64,000 bases of DNA from Castanea sativa (taxonomy: Eukaryota > Streptophyta > Magnoliopsida > Fagales > Fagaceae). Location of the stretch: assembly GCF_040712315.1 (NCBI RefSeq), contig NC_134021.1, positions 44,083,501-44,147,500 on the forward strand, read 5' to 3'. The translations under genes and the position numbers were made by a program. Shown piece by piece: positions 34,724 to 46,444 of the stretch. Each line of letters starts with the position of its first letter. Positions within the stretch are counted from its first letter, which is position 1. Under the pieces are notes generated by a model. It was not told the DNA's origin, did not search any database, and was given only the letters and a program-made list of their open reading frames with translations.

Positions 34724-36650
34724 TGGATTTCTTCTCCAAAAAAAAAAATGTTGTTGGATTATACATGTATGTCTTTGATGATGTGAATTCGGATTTGTCT
34801 TTTTATCTTGAATTGTCTCCTAATGTTTTGTGTGCTTTGAGCAAAATGTGTATCGTTCCTGACCAAACCGCTCAGTGTTTGTGAAAACCACGTAAGACGA
34901 ATTCGTCCTGTTTAATGGCATTGACTATGATCTCCACGCGATCGTGTTGCCAAAGATCCAACCACACCTTCTATCCCTAGCCATAGGCCCAAAGAAAGAT
35001 AATTCGTGAACGACTGTGAACTTTTGTAAGTTAAAAGGAAAAAAAAAATGTTAAAATATTAGTATTTGGTCTTCAACAATTAAAAAATATTGGAATTTAA
35101 TAAATTTAATTATTTAATCATGTTTAATAATATATATATATATATTTTGTTCTGAGCCGTCTGATCAATGTTGTTTTAAGTTTTAACGAGCAAAAGAGTG
35201 TTTCCTAAACCGACATGCCTGTAGGCAATGGAAAATATCTTTAATTAACAGCCTTGAGAAGTGAGGATCATCGGAATTTTGATGATTTTTTCTTTTCGTT
35301 GTTTTGGTACATTATACCCTGGCCTTTTCGGCCCAAATTTGGCTAAAGATGAAATGGTTGCTTTTGTCAAAGTGCTTGCCAACAACAATACAACAGCGAA
35401 AACTAGTTTGTATTGTTTTTTAACAATATGCAATCTCATCCATACAAATTTTTTTGTAAGTCTTTATTTTTACACGTAAACTTGTGATAGGTGGATTATT
35501 ATAAGAATAGGTGAATTATTTGACATCGCATAAATAAGAATAGGTGAATTTTTATAATTATATGTCCTTGATAAAACTCTAAATATCCCAGTTTTTTATT
35601 AAGGATTAAATATCCCAGCTAATCTGATGTTATAAGAAAATTAGAGTGACGCTTCAACTAACTCCTACATATCAATTTACCTTTTCTGTATCCAAAACAT
35701 TAAAAAAATATATATTTTAAAAAACCTCCTACGTATCATGATAGTTCGTTGTGGGTGGTATGAACTGAACAGTGTTAAAGCTTGGTGGATACCAACAAAA
35801 AAAATAATAATAAAAATCCTTTCAATCTACCTTTTTTTTTTAATAGGAGTAATGGTATAAATACAAACTATTTTATAATATTTTTACAAACTACTGATAT
35901 GATAAATTCTTACTAATTTTAATATAGATCCATCACTACATCACATTTTTACTTACAATAACTATTTGAAAAATACTAAAGCAACATCATTAATATATAA
36001 AAATGTTGTAAAATTGTTTATGTTTATAGCATTACTCTATAAATAGTTTACTTTTTTAAGATGGTGAATTAAATAGTTTTTTTCCTTTAAATGAAAAAGA
36101 AATTTTGTTTCCAAATACTTACAAAGTAGAAATATTGATTCCAACACTTTGATTTTCAGTACTCTCGATCGGTAGAGCAAACGAATTGAAGATGATTTCA
36201 TTAATTAAAATGTCATATATATTCTCAATTCTCAGCATAGAAAAAAATTGTCATAAAAATTCATATTGGACTAGCTGCTGGTTTGGTAGGGCTTAATTTT
36301 TTTTTTTTTTGAGTGAATAGAATTCAATTGAATATGAGATTTCATAATCTAATTCATAACAAGTTGCTTGTTGAACGCAGAATCTTTTGGTGGTCCTTTG
36401 TTTTGTTTGCGAACTATAGTTGGCAGGCAAATAAGGCAAGAGCCACAAATGTGACTTTTAGTCATCAATTTATATGTGGACCGACGTCATGTGTAACTTT
36501 AATAAAGCGTGTCATAATTGAGGAAACTGACTCAATATCAAGATCAGAATATAACAGGAAAAGATACCCTTTGCAATTGCAATTTGCGAGGCGGTACCCT
36601 GAAGATGAGACATTCACGCTAGGAGACTAGTCTAGTAGCCCTTCTTGCCA
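34720..36650 (+). repeat. Right arm pieces of the inverted duplication
   Basis: 34720-35150 is the reverse complement of 29870-30310. 35560-36080 is a direct copy of 40920-41250 and the reverse complement of part of 31900-32500. 36313-36400 copies 41510-41585 directly. 36420-36540 is the reverse complement of 29640-29790. Open frames here (for example 36313-36630) cross these junctions and are not genes. Confidence 0.8.
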
Positions 36651-37668
36651 AAGCATGACTTTTCAGAAACTCTGTGACTACCGAGGAAAAAATTATCATA
36701 GGAGTTAGAGACGCCTTTTTTTGACCCAATTTTGTTCACATTGATATAATGTGGCAATGCATTATCTACCCCACTACTAACAGGCCATGGCTCATAAATC
36801 ATAATTTGCGATTGCGATGGGATTTGGCTTGCAAGAGAATTGTGGAAAGAGGAAAATCTTTTTATATTCTTTAAAAAGACTCTTTCTTTTCCAAAATCTA
36901 AGGATAAAAAAGAAATATACCAACAACGGCAAAATCTGCAATTCTTAATATGATCTTTAAAAATTAATTTCTTAAAAATTATTAAGAAATGAATTATAAT
37001 CTAAAAAAACTACTGTTTCGAAATGGGAAATCAGACACAATTGTGAGGTTCTTTTTTTTCCATCAAATAGTTGGGAAATGAAATATTTTTACCTAACATT
37101 TTAGTTAAAAATGTTAGAAAGTGCATTGAATGTTTGAACTACAAAATTCTTAATTATAAGTATTTATTATGACAAGTGACGCGACAGAATAAAAATATAA
37201 TGATTCCCATAAAATATATATATATATATAATGATTTTTTAATAATTGACAATCAACTTCCATTATAGATGAAGATAATTCAGAAATTAATTGGCCTTAT
37301 ATTTAGCGTCAAGGTCTTAAGTTTTATGCATTATAAAAGCTATAATAATTATGTGAAATGTATTAGGGAATAATGGATTCCAAGATCAAGATGTGAGAGA
37401 TTACGCAAGATTAAGATTAGCATGGATATTAATTATTTGTATTAAATTCTTCATGTAAGTTAAAATAATAATAATAATAATAATAATAATGATATTGCAA
37501 ATGATATAGCTCCTACCGAATAAATATTTTATCATCTATTTACCACGATCTGGTCACCAATTTGTAATTTTGTATATTTGTTAGTTAACAAAATATGGCT
37601 TTGCTTGTTGTGTAATTCTTTGTCTTCATCAAAGTAATGTATTGCTTCAGAATCCCAAGATTTATCTA
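36651..37668. other. Gene-free AT-rich interval
   Basis: No gene. Contains a TA run (37208-37220) and an (AAT)n microsatellite (37464-37491). Confidence 0.55.
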
Positions 37669-38025
37669 CTCTCTCCATCCCAGTTTGTTTGTTCTCTATT
37701 CTATTTTGAAATATCCTAAAATATTGTCCTGTTTCTAAAAATAAAAGTCATTAATTTACTAATGTTTCTATTACACCCCTACTTTATTTTGAAAATTATT
37801 TGAAAAGAAAACTAACAAATATTTAAAAAAAATTAATCTAATTGGGGCACCTTTTTAGTTGCCTTATTAAGAATAACTCTTTTTTTTTTTTTTTTAAACT
37901 GATAAATTTATTTAAAGGTAGTTTTGTAAACTTATACATTTTTATAAAGCAATCAAGACAATAAATGATGTTTCCTTAAGAAGTTTGACTCTTTAAACAG
38001 GAAAAACAAATTGGGATGGAGAGAA
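37669..38025. mobile_element. Stowaway-like MITE
   Basis: The inverted ends CTCTCTCCATCCCAGTTTG and (reverse-complemented) TTCTCTCCATCCCAATTTG are flanked by TA. This fits Stowaway elements of the Tc1/mariner group, whose ends read CTCCCTCC-like. Non-coding. Confidence 0.8.
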
Positions 38026-38067
38026 TACTATTTTCTTGCTTGCCTACTCATTAGTCAATGTAAATTA

Positions 38068-38304
38068 TTTCCTTCATCTCAATTTATTTGTCCTATTTCA
38101 AAATTCCAACTTTATAAAAAAAATCATTTATTGTTTTGTCTGCTATATAATGTAGAAGTTTTCAAAATTACCCTTAAATAAATTTATTAAAAATGGTTTT
38201 GAAAATAAAGTAGAGGCATTAAGGGTTTTTAATTTTAGAAACAGGATAATATTTTAGGACATTCTAAAATAAAATAGAGGACAAACAAATTGAGAATGAA
38301 GGAG
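38068..38304. mobile_element. Second Stowaway-like MITE
   Basis: Ends TCCTTCATCTCAATTTATTTG and (reverse-complemented) CTCCTTCATTCTCAATTTG, next to TA. Its interior (AAACAGGATAATATTTTAGG) matches the left part of the preceding element in reverse complement, so the two are relatives in opposite orientation about 40 bases apart. Confidence 0.75.
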
Positions 38305-40267
38305 TATAAGTTATTTTTTGTTTCTGTTGGGGAGATAACACATTGGGGAGCCCCGGACTAAATAGTTAATATAATATATGTCCCCAAGAATTTCCTTCAA
38401 AAATTATGAAGTTCTAAAGAAACCTGAATTTACTCTTAATTGGATATACCCATCAAAAAGTGATAAAAAGAAAAAGGAAAAAATAAAAAATAAAAATTGG
38501 TTTCCACAATGAGGTAGTAGTGGAGTACTACAATTTATTTTTTAATAATTTGATAGTTACAATAGAGAAAAGAAGATTTGAACTACAAATGTCATGGATG
38601 TACTAAGAGATGTCAAACAATTAAGTTACAAGGCTTTTGGTTGGAGTATTATAACTTAATCCTAAAAAAAATTCAAAAATTAACTATAGGGTCACAAACA
38701 ACAAATATTATATGAATGCATATTTTATATTGTGTACTAAAGGTCCAAAACTTATTTTAATCATATTCTCAACTCTTTTTAAGACAAACCAACTAATGCA
38801 TCTGCATGCATAAAAAATAAAAAATAAAACTTCATATGATCAGAATTAATTGAGATGGTTAATAAGTAACAACATGAAGCTTTATTATTATTATTAATTT
38901 TTCTATAGTCTTCAAGATCAATTTATAAAGGTAGGTCGTGGCAGAAGAACCTCATTTATAGAATCAATTAATCAAAGATCTAGCCATATATATAATTTAC
39001 AAAAACATGGCAAATGTTCAAAACTTCAAATGAATCTTATAAAACAGGAGACCATGAACTTCATTTCTTAATAACATAGCTTGCTCAAAACTACGAGACC
39101 AAGAACAACAAATAGCAAACAATATAGATCGCTACTATCCTAATTTGTCTTTTAATCATCACAATTATCTTGTTTGACAGTAACCACGTGATCGATCTTA
39201 AATTCTAATTCTATCAAGTGACACAATTTCTCATGTATATTAATTTTATTTTTGTTCATTCAACCTTTCTTATGTACAAAAAATTACAAAATACAGGGTC
39301 TTGCCCTAAATATGAAAATAACTTGAAATGATAAACCTTGCTCCACATATAAGGACATCAAATAAGAGTTGATCGAACTTATCAACATACTCAAACAAAA
39401 AATGAAAAAACAACATAAAAAGCTATTTAAAATAATTGCCTAGTACTTCCTCAAATGAATTCAATTTGATGTTTAAAAAGTATACACTAATTAGCCTGGA
39501 TGAGATTCTGCCTCGTGCACCTTTTCATAAGGGTATACTGCCATATAACAGCAATGATTAAAAATGAAGAAGTAAATTACACAGACAAAAAAAAAAAAAA
39601 AAATTAAACAAATTGATACAAACACAAAGAAGAACAACACATCGTCTTTAAGTATTCATGGCTAATGTAGACAAGGAACTCATTGCCCAAAATAGGAAGA
39701 GCAATATATTATATATCAATTATTAAGGAGACCTGAAAAATGGACTCCGCTGTCCAAAAGTCTAAACCAATGTTTGCCCATTACTTTTCTTTTCCTCACC
39801 AAAGCCATTAAATTAATTTGTAAAAGTCTATCATTTCATCAATTAAGACTAAAATTTGTACACATTGTCCCCACAATGGCACAAAGTCTTTTTCAGTAAC
39901 GAAAGATATCTTTCGACTAATGCTAAGAAAATTGGACCAAGCTAGCTTATCACCAATAATCTTTTGACTAAAAGCCAACATAAGTAATCAAGCTTATCAT
40001 AAATAATGGCTATTGGACCAAGCTTATCATAAATAATCTAATTCCATCCAAAAACATAATGATTACATGGATGACAAAATCCAACAAATTTTCGTTCCCT
40101 TATTTCCTTCTACTGCCTCAACTAAACATATATTTCAAATGAAAATCTAATAGGATTTAAAATGAAATATAAAGAAGAAAAAATAATTCAGCCTCACTTT
40201 AATTATATCATGAATGAAGACCCATATTAGTTATTACTATATTAAGACTGCAGCACTAACAATTCAC
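38305..40267. other. Gene-free AT-rich interval
   Basis: No gene, repeat array or element end could be supported over about 2 kb. A short direct repeat, CCAAGCTTATCATAAATAAT, lies near 40018 with a relative near 39985. Confidence 0.5.
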
Positions 40268-40400
40268 GAAAGACCTATTTGGATTAAGTAGGATGGAAGG
40301 GGAAATTAAGGGAAGGAAAGTAGAATTGACTAAATATAAACTAATTTATAGTCAGTTCTACTCTACTCCCCTTTATTCTCCTTCCTTTCCCTCAATTCAA
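40268..40400. repeat. Foldback MITE-like element
   Basis: Purine-rich GGAAGGGGAAATTAAGGGAAGG on the left and pyrimidine-rich CTTCCTTTCCCTCAATTC on the right pair imperfectly around TATAAACTAATTTATA. The right end coincides with the limit of the 40385-40690 duplicated piece. Confidence 0.6.
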
Positions 40401-42440
40401 ACGAACCCAAAGTAATTTGGATGAACTGATTTGGCTGGAAGAAAAACAAAGTTCTTGCACTGTGCAATAGAGATGATTGAAAACCTGCTTAAAAGTCACC
40501 TTCAAAACCAAAGTCTTTGACAAGTAATTTCAAGATTTATGTACCAATTAATTAGTCCAAAAGCTCTGTGACGCTGTGAGAGCGACAAAAGTCCATAAGC
40601 ACCGTGAGATGTTACGGGCAAGTGCATGAAAGGGACCACCCTACTCGATCCCTTATTATGATTATTATTACGAGAGAAACAAAAGCCACGGAGCGCCTTA
40701 GTGATAATTGATATTAATATATTTAGTTAATGTGGTTGTAATTAATTATTATGGATACCATAAAATTAGAGATGGATAGAAAAATCTATTTTCTGCAATT
40801 AATAAAATTAGTAAACAGATTCTAATTTAGAGATAAATGATGAGTTACTTTTTTTTTATAATAATGTTCACAAGAAGAAAATAATTAAGTAACACAAATT
40901 TGACATCGCATATATAGGAGTAGGAGAATTATTATAATTATATGTCCTTGATAAAACTCTAAATATCCCAGTTAATTAATCTGATGTTATAAGAAAATTA
41001 GAGTGACGCTTCAACTAACTCCTACTTATCAATTTACCTTTTCTGTATCACAAACATTTTTAAAAAAATAAAAAAAAATAAAGCCCTTTTACGTATCATG
41101 ATAGTTCGTGGTCGGTGGTATAAACTAAACAGTGTTAAAGCTTGGTGGATACCAAAAAAAATCCTTTAAATCTACATTTTTTTTTTTTTGAGAAGGTCCT
41201 TTTAAATAGTTTTTTTCCTTTAAATAAAAAGAAATTTTGTTTCCAAATTAATACTTACTTGCAAAGTAGAAATATTGATTCCAACGCTTGATTTTCAGTA
41301 CCCTCAGTACCGTAAGTAGATCGGATTGTGACTAAAAATTGGTGCTGAGTAGAACAGTAGGTAGAGTAAACGAATTGAAGATGTTTTCATTAAAATGTCA
41401 TATATGTTATCAATTGTCAGCTTAGAAAAAGGTTGCCATAGAAATTCATATTGAACCAAACGATGGACTAGTTGTTCGGTTGGGAGGGCTTAAATTAAGA
41501 GTGAAAAGAATTCATTGAATATGAGATCTCATAATAATTCATAACAAGTTGGTTGTTGAACGCAGAATCTGTTGGTGGGTCCTTCTTTGCTTTGTTTATT
41601 TTGTTTTTTCTAGGTTTTAACCAATGTGCAAGATTCTCTCACCTACTTATTGCGCAGTGGGTTGTTTTGTGTAATCTTGTTGGAATGATCTCCATCTCAA
41701 AGAATTGGTGATTTGTTGTAAGGCATGACATGGGTTTTTGGTTAGCCCCTAGGTGGGTCGAATGGAATTATTTACTTATAAAATAAAAAAAATGTTTTCA
41801 AGGTTCATATTGATTCTCGAAATAACCAAAAAGGGTTTTACATACTTTATCAAGGTTTTGACTTTATAATAAAATAAAAAAAAATAAAAAATTCGTGTAG
41901 AGAGAGTGTGTCTAATAACTATCCCTTTTAATGAATTTTTCCTCCTTTATTTATGGTTTAATTAGATGTTAGGTTAGTTGCTAATTCATGCATCCCACGA
42001 AAAATCTATTACACATGAGATTTTAAAAGAAATAGGGTCCAATATGATTAAACTACAACCTGTTCTGAAAAGTAACAAAATTATTATCAAATTAATTTGT
42101 AGAATTTCATTATTAAAAAGAGAACACCTAGAGGTTCTAAGCAAAATACGAAAAATAACCGTGACATAACATTATAAGAGCTACTGCTCTCAAAACTCTT
42201 CAGTTACACGACAAACAAAAATAAGTTTAATAAGATCCCAGAAATAATAATTGAGCCACCAATTAACCGTGTAAAGAGTTCTAATCATTTAAAATTCTAT
42301 TAATTTAGTTGAAAGTTGAAACCCTCCCCAAATCTATGGACAATTTGACATATTTGACAACTGCATTGGAAAAGTATAATTATGTCCTTTTGAATGCATA
42401 GATCTATGATAGATACTACTATGTCCTTCTGGTAACCTTT
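40385..42440 (+). repeat. Third arm of the segmental duplication
   Basis: Reverse complement of 29270-29625 (at 40385-40690) and of 30830-32500 (at 40760-42440), with small gaps. It lacks the MITE present at 31955-32110 and 35850-36020. About 140 bases near 42080-42220 are absent from the 31.05-kb arm but present at 44700-44840. Confidence 0.82.
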
Positions 42441-42608
42441 GATGGGGCCTGGTTTATTCCTTTTTGAAGTATCCATTAAAGAAAAAGTCTACATACCGCT
42501 TTATTGAGACCAGAACACGAAATTATTTTGTCCATAAGCACCGAGAGTGCAAGAAAAGTCTACAAGGAGGCTTTATTAGTCGCATCAAAGCACGAAACCA
42601 ATTAGTCC

Positions 42609-42898
42609 ATGCTTAGGTAGGCAGATTGTAACCCCAAGTTCTATATGTTTAATTGTGGATGGAATTTGGGGGGGACTTAAGAGCTTCAACGATTGGGAGA
42701 TAATCCATACCCAAAAAAAGGGCAACCAAGCTGCTGACATTTTGGCTAGGCAAGCCAAATTTCTTGATGATTGTAATATCTGGGTAGAAGATACTCCGCT
42801 CAGCATGGTTGATCAAATTTGAATTGATGTAACCCAATGCAATCCTATTTTAAGTTAATGAAAGTGTTGAATGGGTCATTATAAAAAAAAAAAAAAAA
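42609..42898 (+). pseudogene. 5'-truncated LINE with RNase H end, poly(A) and target duplication
   Basis: The plus-strand frame at about 42705-42822 reads IHTQKKGNQAADILARQAKF then DDCNIWVEDTPLSMVDQI and a TGA, the C-terminal end of the RNase H domain of plant LINE ORF2. A poly(A) tract follows (42882-42898). ATTAGTCC flanks both sides (42601-42608 and 42899-42906). The uninserted version of this site is seen at 32658-32667. The severe 5' truncation is the usual product of LINE retrotransposition. Confidence 0.85.
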
Positions 42899-42909
42899 AT
42901 TAGTCCGTC

Positions 42910-43420
42910 TATATATAGCATCAAATTTGAAGCCTTATCAACACCAAAACATAAAACCTTATTGTAACCAATAAATAATATCTTTATTAGCCCAAAACAT
43001 GATACCTAATAGTCCATAAGCACCGTGAAAGTAACAAAAGTCTAGACTACCTTATTAATTGAAATCCTATTAATAATTAGTCCATAAGCACTAGTGTGAG
43101 AGCACCAAAAGTCTATGGACCACCTTATTGACCCCAAAACATGAAACCTAATTAGCCATAAGCAAAAGTAAAAGCAAAAAAAAAGTCTACAGAGCCTTAT
43201 TGATACCAAAACAGTTCCATAAGAGTTACGTACATGCCGCCTTGATCCACGATGTACCTTTTTTGTTACATATAACAGCCCTAAGACACGTACATTCTTC
43301 ATCAATCAATTTGTTCTTGACTAATCTCTTCTCTTCATATATCTTCTCTTATCTCTGGCCTGTAAGAACCCCTTCACTTTAGACTGAAGAACAAGATGAG
43401 GTTCAATATGCTTGTCATAT
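42910..43420 (+). repeat. Direct copy of the promoter region of the third peptide gene
   Basis: Matches 32575-33427 with gaps: GCATCAAATTTGAA, the CATAAGCAC units, the CATATAACAGCCCTAAGACAC segment, the CT-rich leader and the first codons. Part of the tandem array is missing here. Confidence 0.85.
43396..43420 (+). pseudogene. Beheaded fourth copy of the peptide gene (first eight codons only)
   Basis: ATG and codons for MRFNMLVI are identical to the gene at 33404, including its leader. At 43420 homology ends abruptly and a TGA follows two bases later. The TATA box has changed to TACATA. The signal peptide is incomplete, so nothing would be secreted. The breakpoint abuts unrelated sequence containing a 42-base tandem duplication (43570-43640). 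Confidence 0.85.
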
Positions 43421-43711
43421 TGATTAGTAAATTTACTACTTTTAAGTAAGTTCCAATAAAATAATCAAAATCATACATAAAACACAATCTAATATTAACC
43501 AAAGTCAGAAAAGATAACAGAGGAGAGCAACTTATGTACCTGTAATCAACGGCAGCGGGAAGCAACAACGACTGATGGACAGTGAGACTGATGGAGACTG
43601 GATAAGGAGAGTGAGACTGATGGAGATTGGATAGGGAGAGTGGGGAAGCCTGATCACAGAGCAGAGCAAGGGAGAGCGTGGAGGGAGCGAGCAAGAACGC
43701 GAGGGAGAGTG

Positions 43712-44291
43712 TAGGGGTGGCAATTCGTGTTCGCGTGTCGGGTTCGTGTCATGTCAAGTCATGAGTATTTGACTACATAGGTCAACACTAACCCGACATG
43801 TTTATTAAACGGGTCAAGATTCCTTAATCCTAACACGACCCATTTATTAAACGGGTCAGTCGTGTCGACCTGTTTATCAGATTTTATCAAAATGAAAAAT
43901 AAAAATTAATGAAAAAACAAACAAATAAATATTTTTAATATAAAATTCAAAACTAACGAGTAACTGCATCACAAATAATCATTCAAAATTAAAACATATC
44001 TCAATATCACAAAAAATCAAACACGATATGTCAAAGAAAATAAATCACAACAACTAATAAGTTTATATACCTAGAGTTTGAAGGGTATATTGGTAAAATA
44101 TAATTTAATTAAACGGGTCAGACGGGTCAAACGGGTTCTATGTATTCAACACTAACCCAACCCATTTATTAAATGGGTTAGTCGTGTCAACCCGAATATG
44201 ACACGAACCCGTTAAGCCTCAACCCATAACCTGCTAATTTCGTGTCGTGTCGTGTCGGGTTCGCAGGTCGTGTCAAATTTTGCCACCCCTA
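43712..44291. mobile_element. 580-bp hAT-type non-autonomous element, copy 2
   Basis: Same ends (TAGGGGTGGCAA and TTGCCACCCCTA), same length and same interior as 26322-26901, with scattered point changes. Perfect 8-bp target duplication GGAGAGTG (43704-43711, 44292-44299). Non-coding; an autonomous relative elsewhere in the genome must supply transposase. Confidence 0.93.
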
Positions 44292-44569
44292 GGAGAGTGT
44301 ATAGGGAGAGAGAGAGTGAATAGGCGTTGTGAGACATTAGGGATTCAAATGGTTGAGCAAAACTCGATAATGAAGTTACCGAGTTATGAATAAATACACA
44401 ATAAATTTTTTATTGGGAAAATGCCAATGTGGCACAATGCTGAATATAACTTGATCATAGGTATATCGTGTTATTCAGGAAAACTCAATTCTCTTATTGT
44501 CGAGTTACAAAAGAGGGACATTTTTCGAATTAGTTTGGAAAATGAGGTAGAACTAGGTTTTTTGGACTA

Positions 44570-45075
44570 GTGGCTAACTCATGCATCCCACAAAAATTTT
44601 TTTTTTTTTTTTTGAGAAGGCACAAAAAATCTATTAAATATGAGATTTTAAAAGAAATAGGGTCCAATTTGATTAAACTACAACCTGTTTTGGCAAGTAA
44701 CAAGATTATCATCAAATTAATTTGTAGAATTTCATTATTAAAAGGAGAACACCTAGAGGTTCTAACAAAATACAAAAAATAACCATGACATAACATTACA
44801 AAAGCTACTGCTCTCAAAACTATTCAGTTACACGACAAACATAAAGAAGTTTAATAAGATCCCAGAAATAATAATTGAGCCACCAATTAACCGTGTAAAG
44901 AGTTCTAATCATTCAAAATTCTATTAATTTAGTTGAAAGTTGAAGCCCTCCTCAAATATATGGACAATTTGACATATTTCACATTGCATAGGAGACAACT
45001 GGATAGGAAAAGTATAATAATTATGTCCTTGAATGCATAGTATCTAAAGTACATGCTACTATAGCAGAACGTAGT
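44570..45075 (+). repeat. Additional direct copy of the 41.96-42.44 kb segment
   Basis: GCATCCCACAAAAA, GGGTCCAATTTGATTAAACTACAACC, GAGAACACCTAGAGG, AATAATTGAGCCACCAATTAACC and GTCCTTGAATGCATAG follow in the same order as 41990-42410. Confidence 0.85.
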
Positions 45076-45484
45076 TCTTGTCTCCACTCATCTAATTATG
45101 TCTTTATGCTTTCACCGTGCCTAAGGTGCCTTTCACTCTCATGTACGTTATAACATAAAATGACATCTTGTTTTGACACATCACCTTTTTAAAATGTACT
45201 CTTTTTTCTTTTTTTCTTTTTTTTAACTTCAGTGTTTTTTAATTACAATTTTCTTAAATACTTCATAATTTAAAAAAAAAAAAAAAAACTGAGAAAGTAA
45301 AAAGGAAAAAAAGTTATAACAAATGGGCAAATAATAGGATTTATGTTCAAAGTTTATCATGTTAAAAAATTATGTTGTGCAATGATATAAAAGTATTGTT
45401 CAAATATAATTTCTAATCAAAATCTTTAAATTTTACTATTGATGTAAATGATGTCTAAGAATATATTTCTGACACCGCAGAGAC
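45076..45484. other. Gene-free AT-rich interval
   Basis: Nothing recognisable beyond A/T runs near 45200-45300. Confidence 0.5.
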
Positions 45485-45603
45485 AGTGTTATATTTTTCG
45501 AATATTTAAGATAGAAATAAACATAAAAGAGCACTAAAAAACCAGTTCATTCAGTGCTCTTTTATGTTTATTTTTATCTTAATTATTTGAAAAAGATAAC
45601 ACT
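45485..45603. repeat. Near-perfect 51-base hairpin
   Basis: Arms 45485-45535 and 45553-45603 are reverse complements with four mismatches and no gaps, separated by a 17-base loop. The sequence begins AGTGTTAT and ends ATAACACT. It could be a foldback MITE or a small-RNA-producing hairpin; transcription is unknown. Confidence 0.85.
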
Positions 45604-45616
45604 ATTTAGTTCATTT

Positions 45617-45776
45617 ATGAGTTTTAATTAGCTTAATTGGTAAAATTTCTGATAGTTAAAAGAGAGATTTAGGGTTCAATCTCTGCCTACGCAAAAAACA
45701 AATTGTTTCTTGATCTGATGATAAAGAGTCATCATCAAGAATAAACTCCATAAGTTGAAACTCTCTAAAAAAAATA
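45617..45776 (+). mobile_element. tRNA-derived SINE
   Basis: A-box-like TTAGCTTAATTGGT and B-box GGTTCAATCTC are spaced as in a tRNA gene, then GATGATAAAGAGTCATCATC and an A-run. TTCATTT flanks it (45610-45616, 45777-45783). Related fragments are at 20244-20370 and 45990-46100. It is not a functional tRNA gene because the body cannot form the acceptor stem. Confidence 0.75.
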
Positions 45777-46444
45777 TTCATTTCTCTCTTGGTTTGGAAA
45801 CACATAAAAGTAGGGACAAGTTATGAGAGTGAGTCCTAGGCAGGCAACACAGACTACCAAATTATATTCGCTAAAATATTAACCTCTCTAATCTTTTCTT
45901 TATGTTAGAGAAGATTTAGTCTCTCTAATCTCTATTAACAATTTAACAAAATTTGACATAGCATACAAGACAAAAGGATACGAAACCGATTGAATGTCTT
46001 AGTTTGATGATAAAGAGCTATAATTAGGAGTGAACGTCATAAGTTTTTTTTTTTTTTTTTAAGTAAACGTTATAGGTTAAAACTCTCTTAAAATAAAAAT
46101 AAAAAATAAAAAATAAAAGATACGCATAATTGTAATATCCTTGATCATACTCTAAATAGGGCTAGTCAATATGATGTGATAAGAAATTTAGATAGTGACG
46201 CTTAATTAATTAATTCCTACCCATCATAATGGTTCGTGGCATGATCGAAGGTCAAACATTTAATATTGAGAGAGAAAGAGAGAACTTTTTCTAGTCTCAA
46301 ATCCATTCCTGGTAGACAATTTGGTTAATAATCTATGGTCATACCATACTAATTATTTTTTGCCACACCATAATTGTTGCTTAAGGCTGAGGCTAGTGGG
46401 TCGTTTGTGTATTTTTCTTTGTACTGAATAAGATTTGCAGTTCA

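Noticed and set aside
36313..36630. 105-codon frame
   Set aside because: Spans junctions of segmental duplications; the translated copies do not stay open in the other arms.
29270..45075. CRISPR-like or viral repeat explanation for repeated segments
   Set aside because: Units are long, diverged and in mixed orientation, as in plant segmental duplication; no regular spacers.
45617..45690. Possible tRNA gene
   Set aside because: A and B boxes are present, but no acceptor stem forms; tail, A-run and flanking duplication show a SINE.
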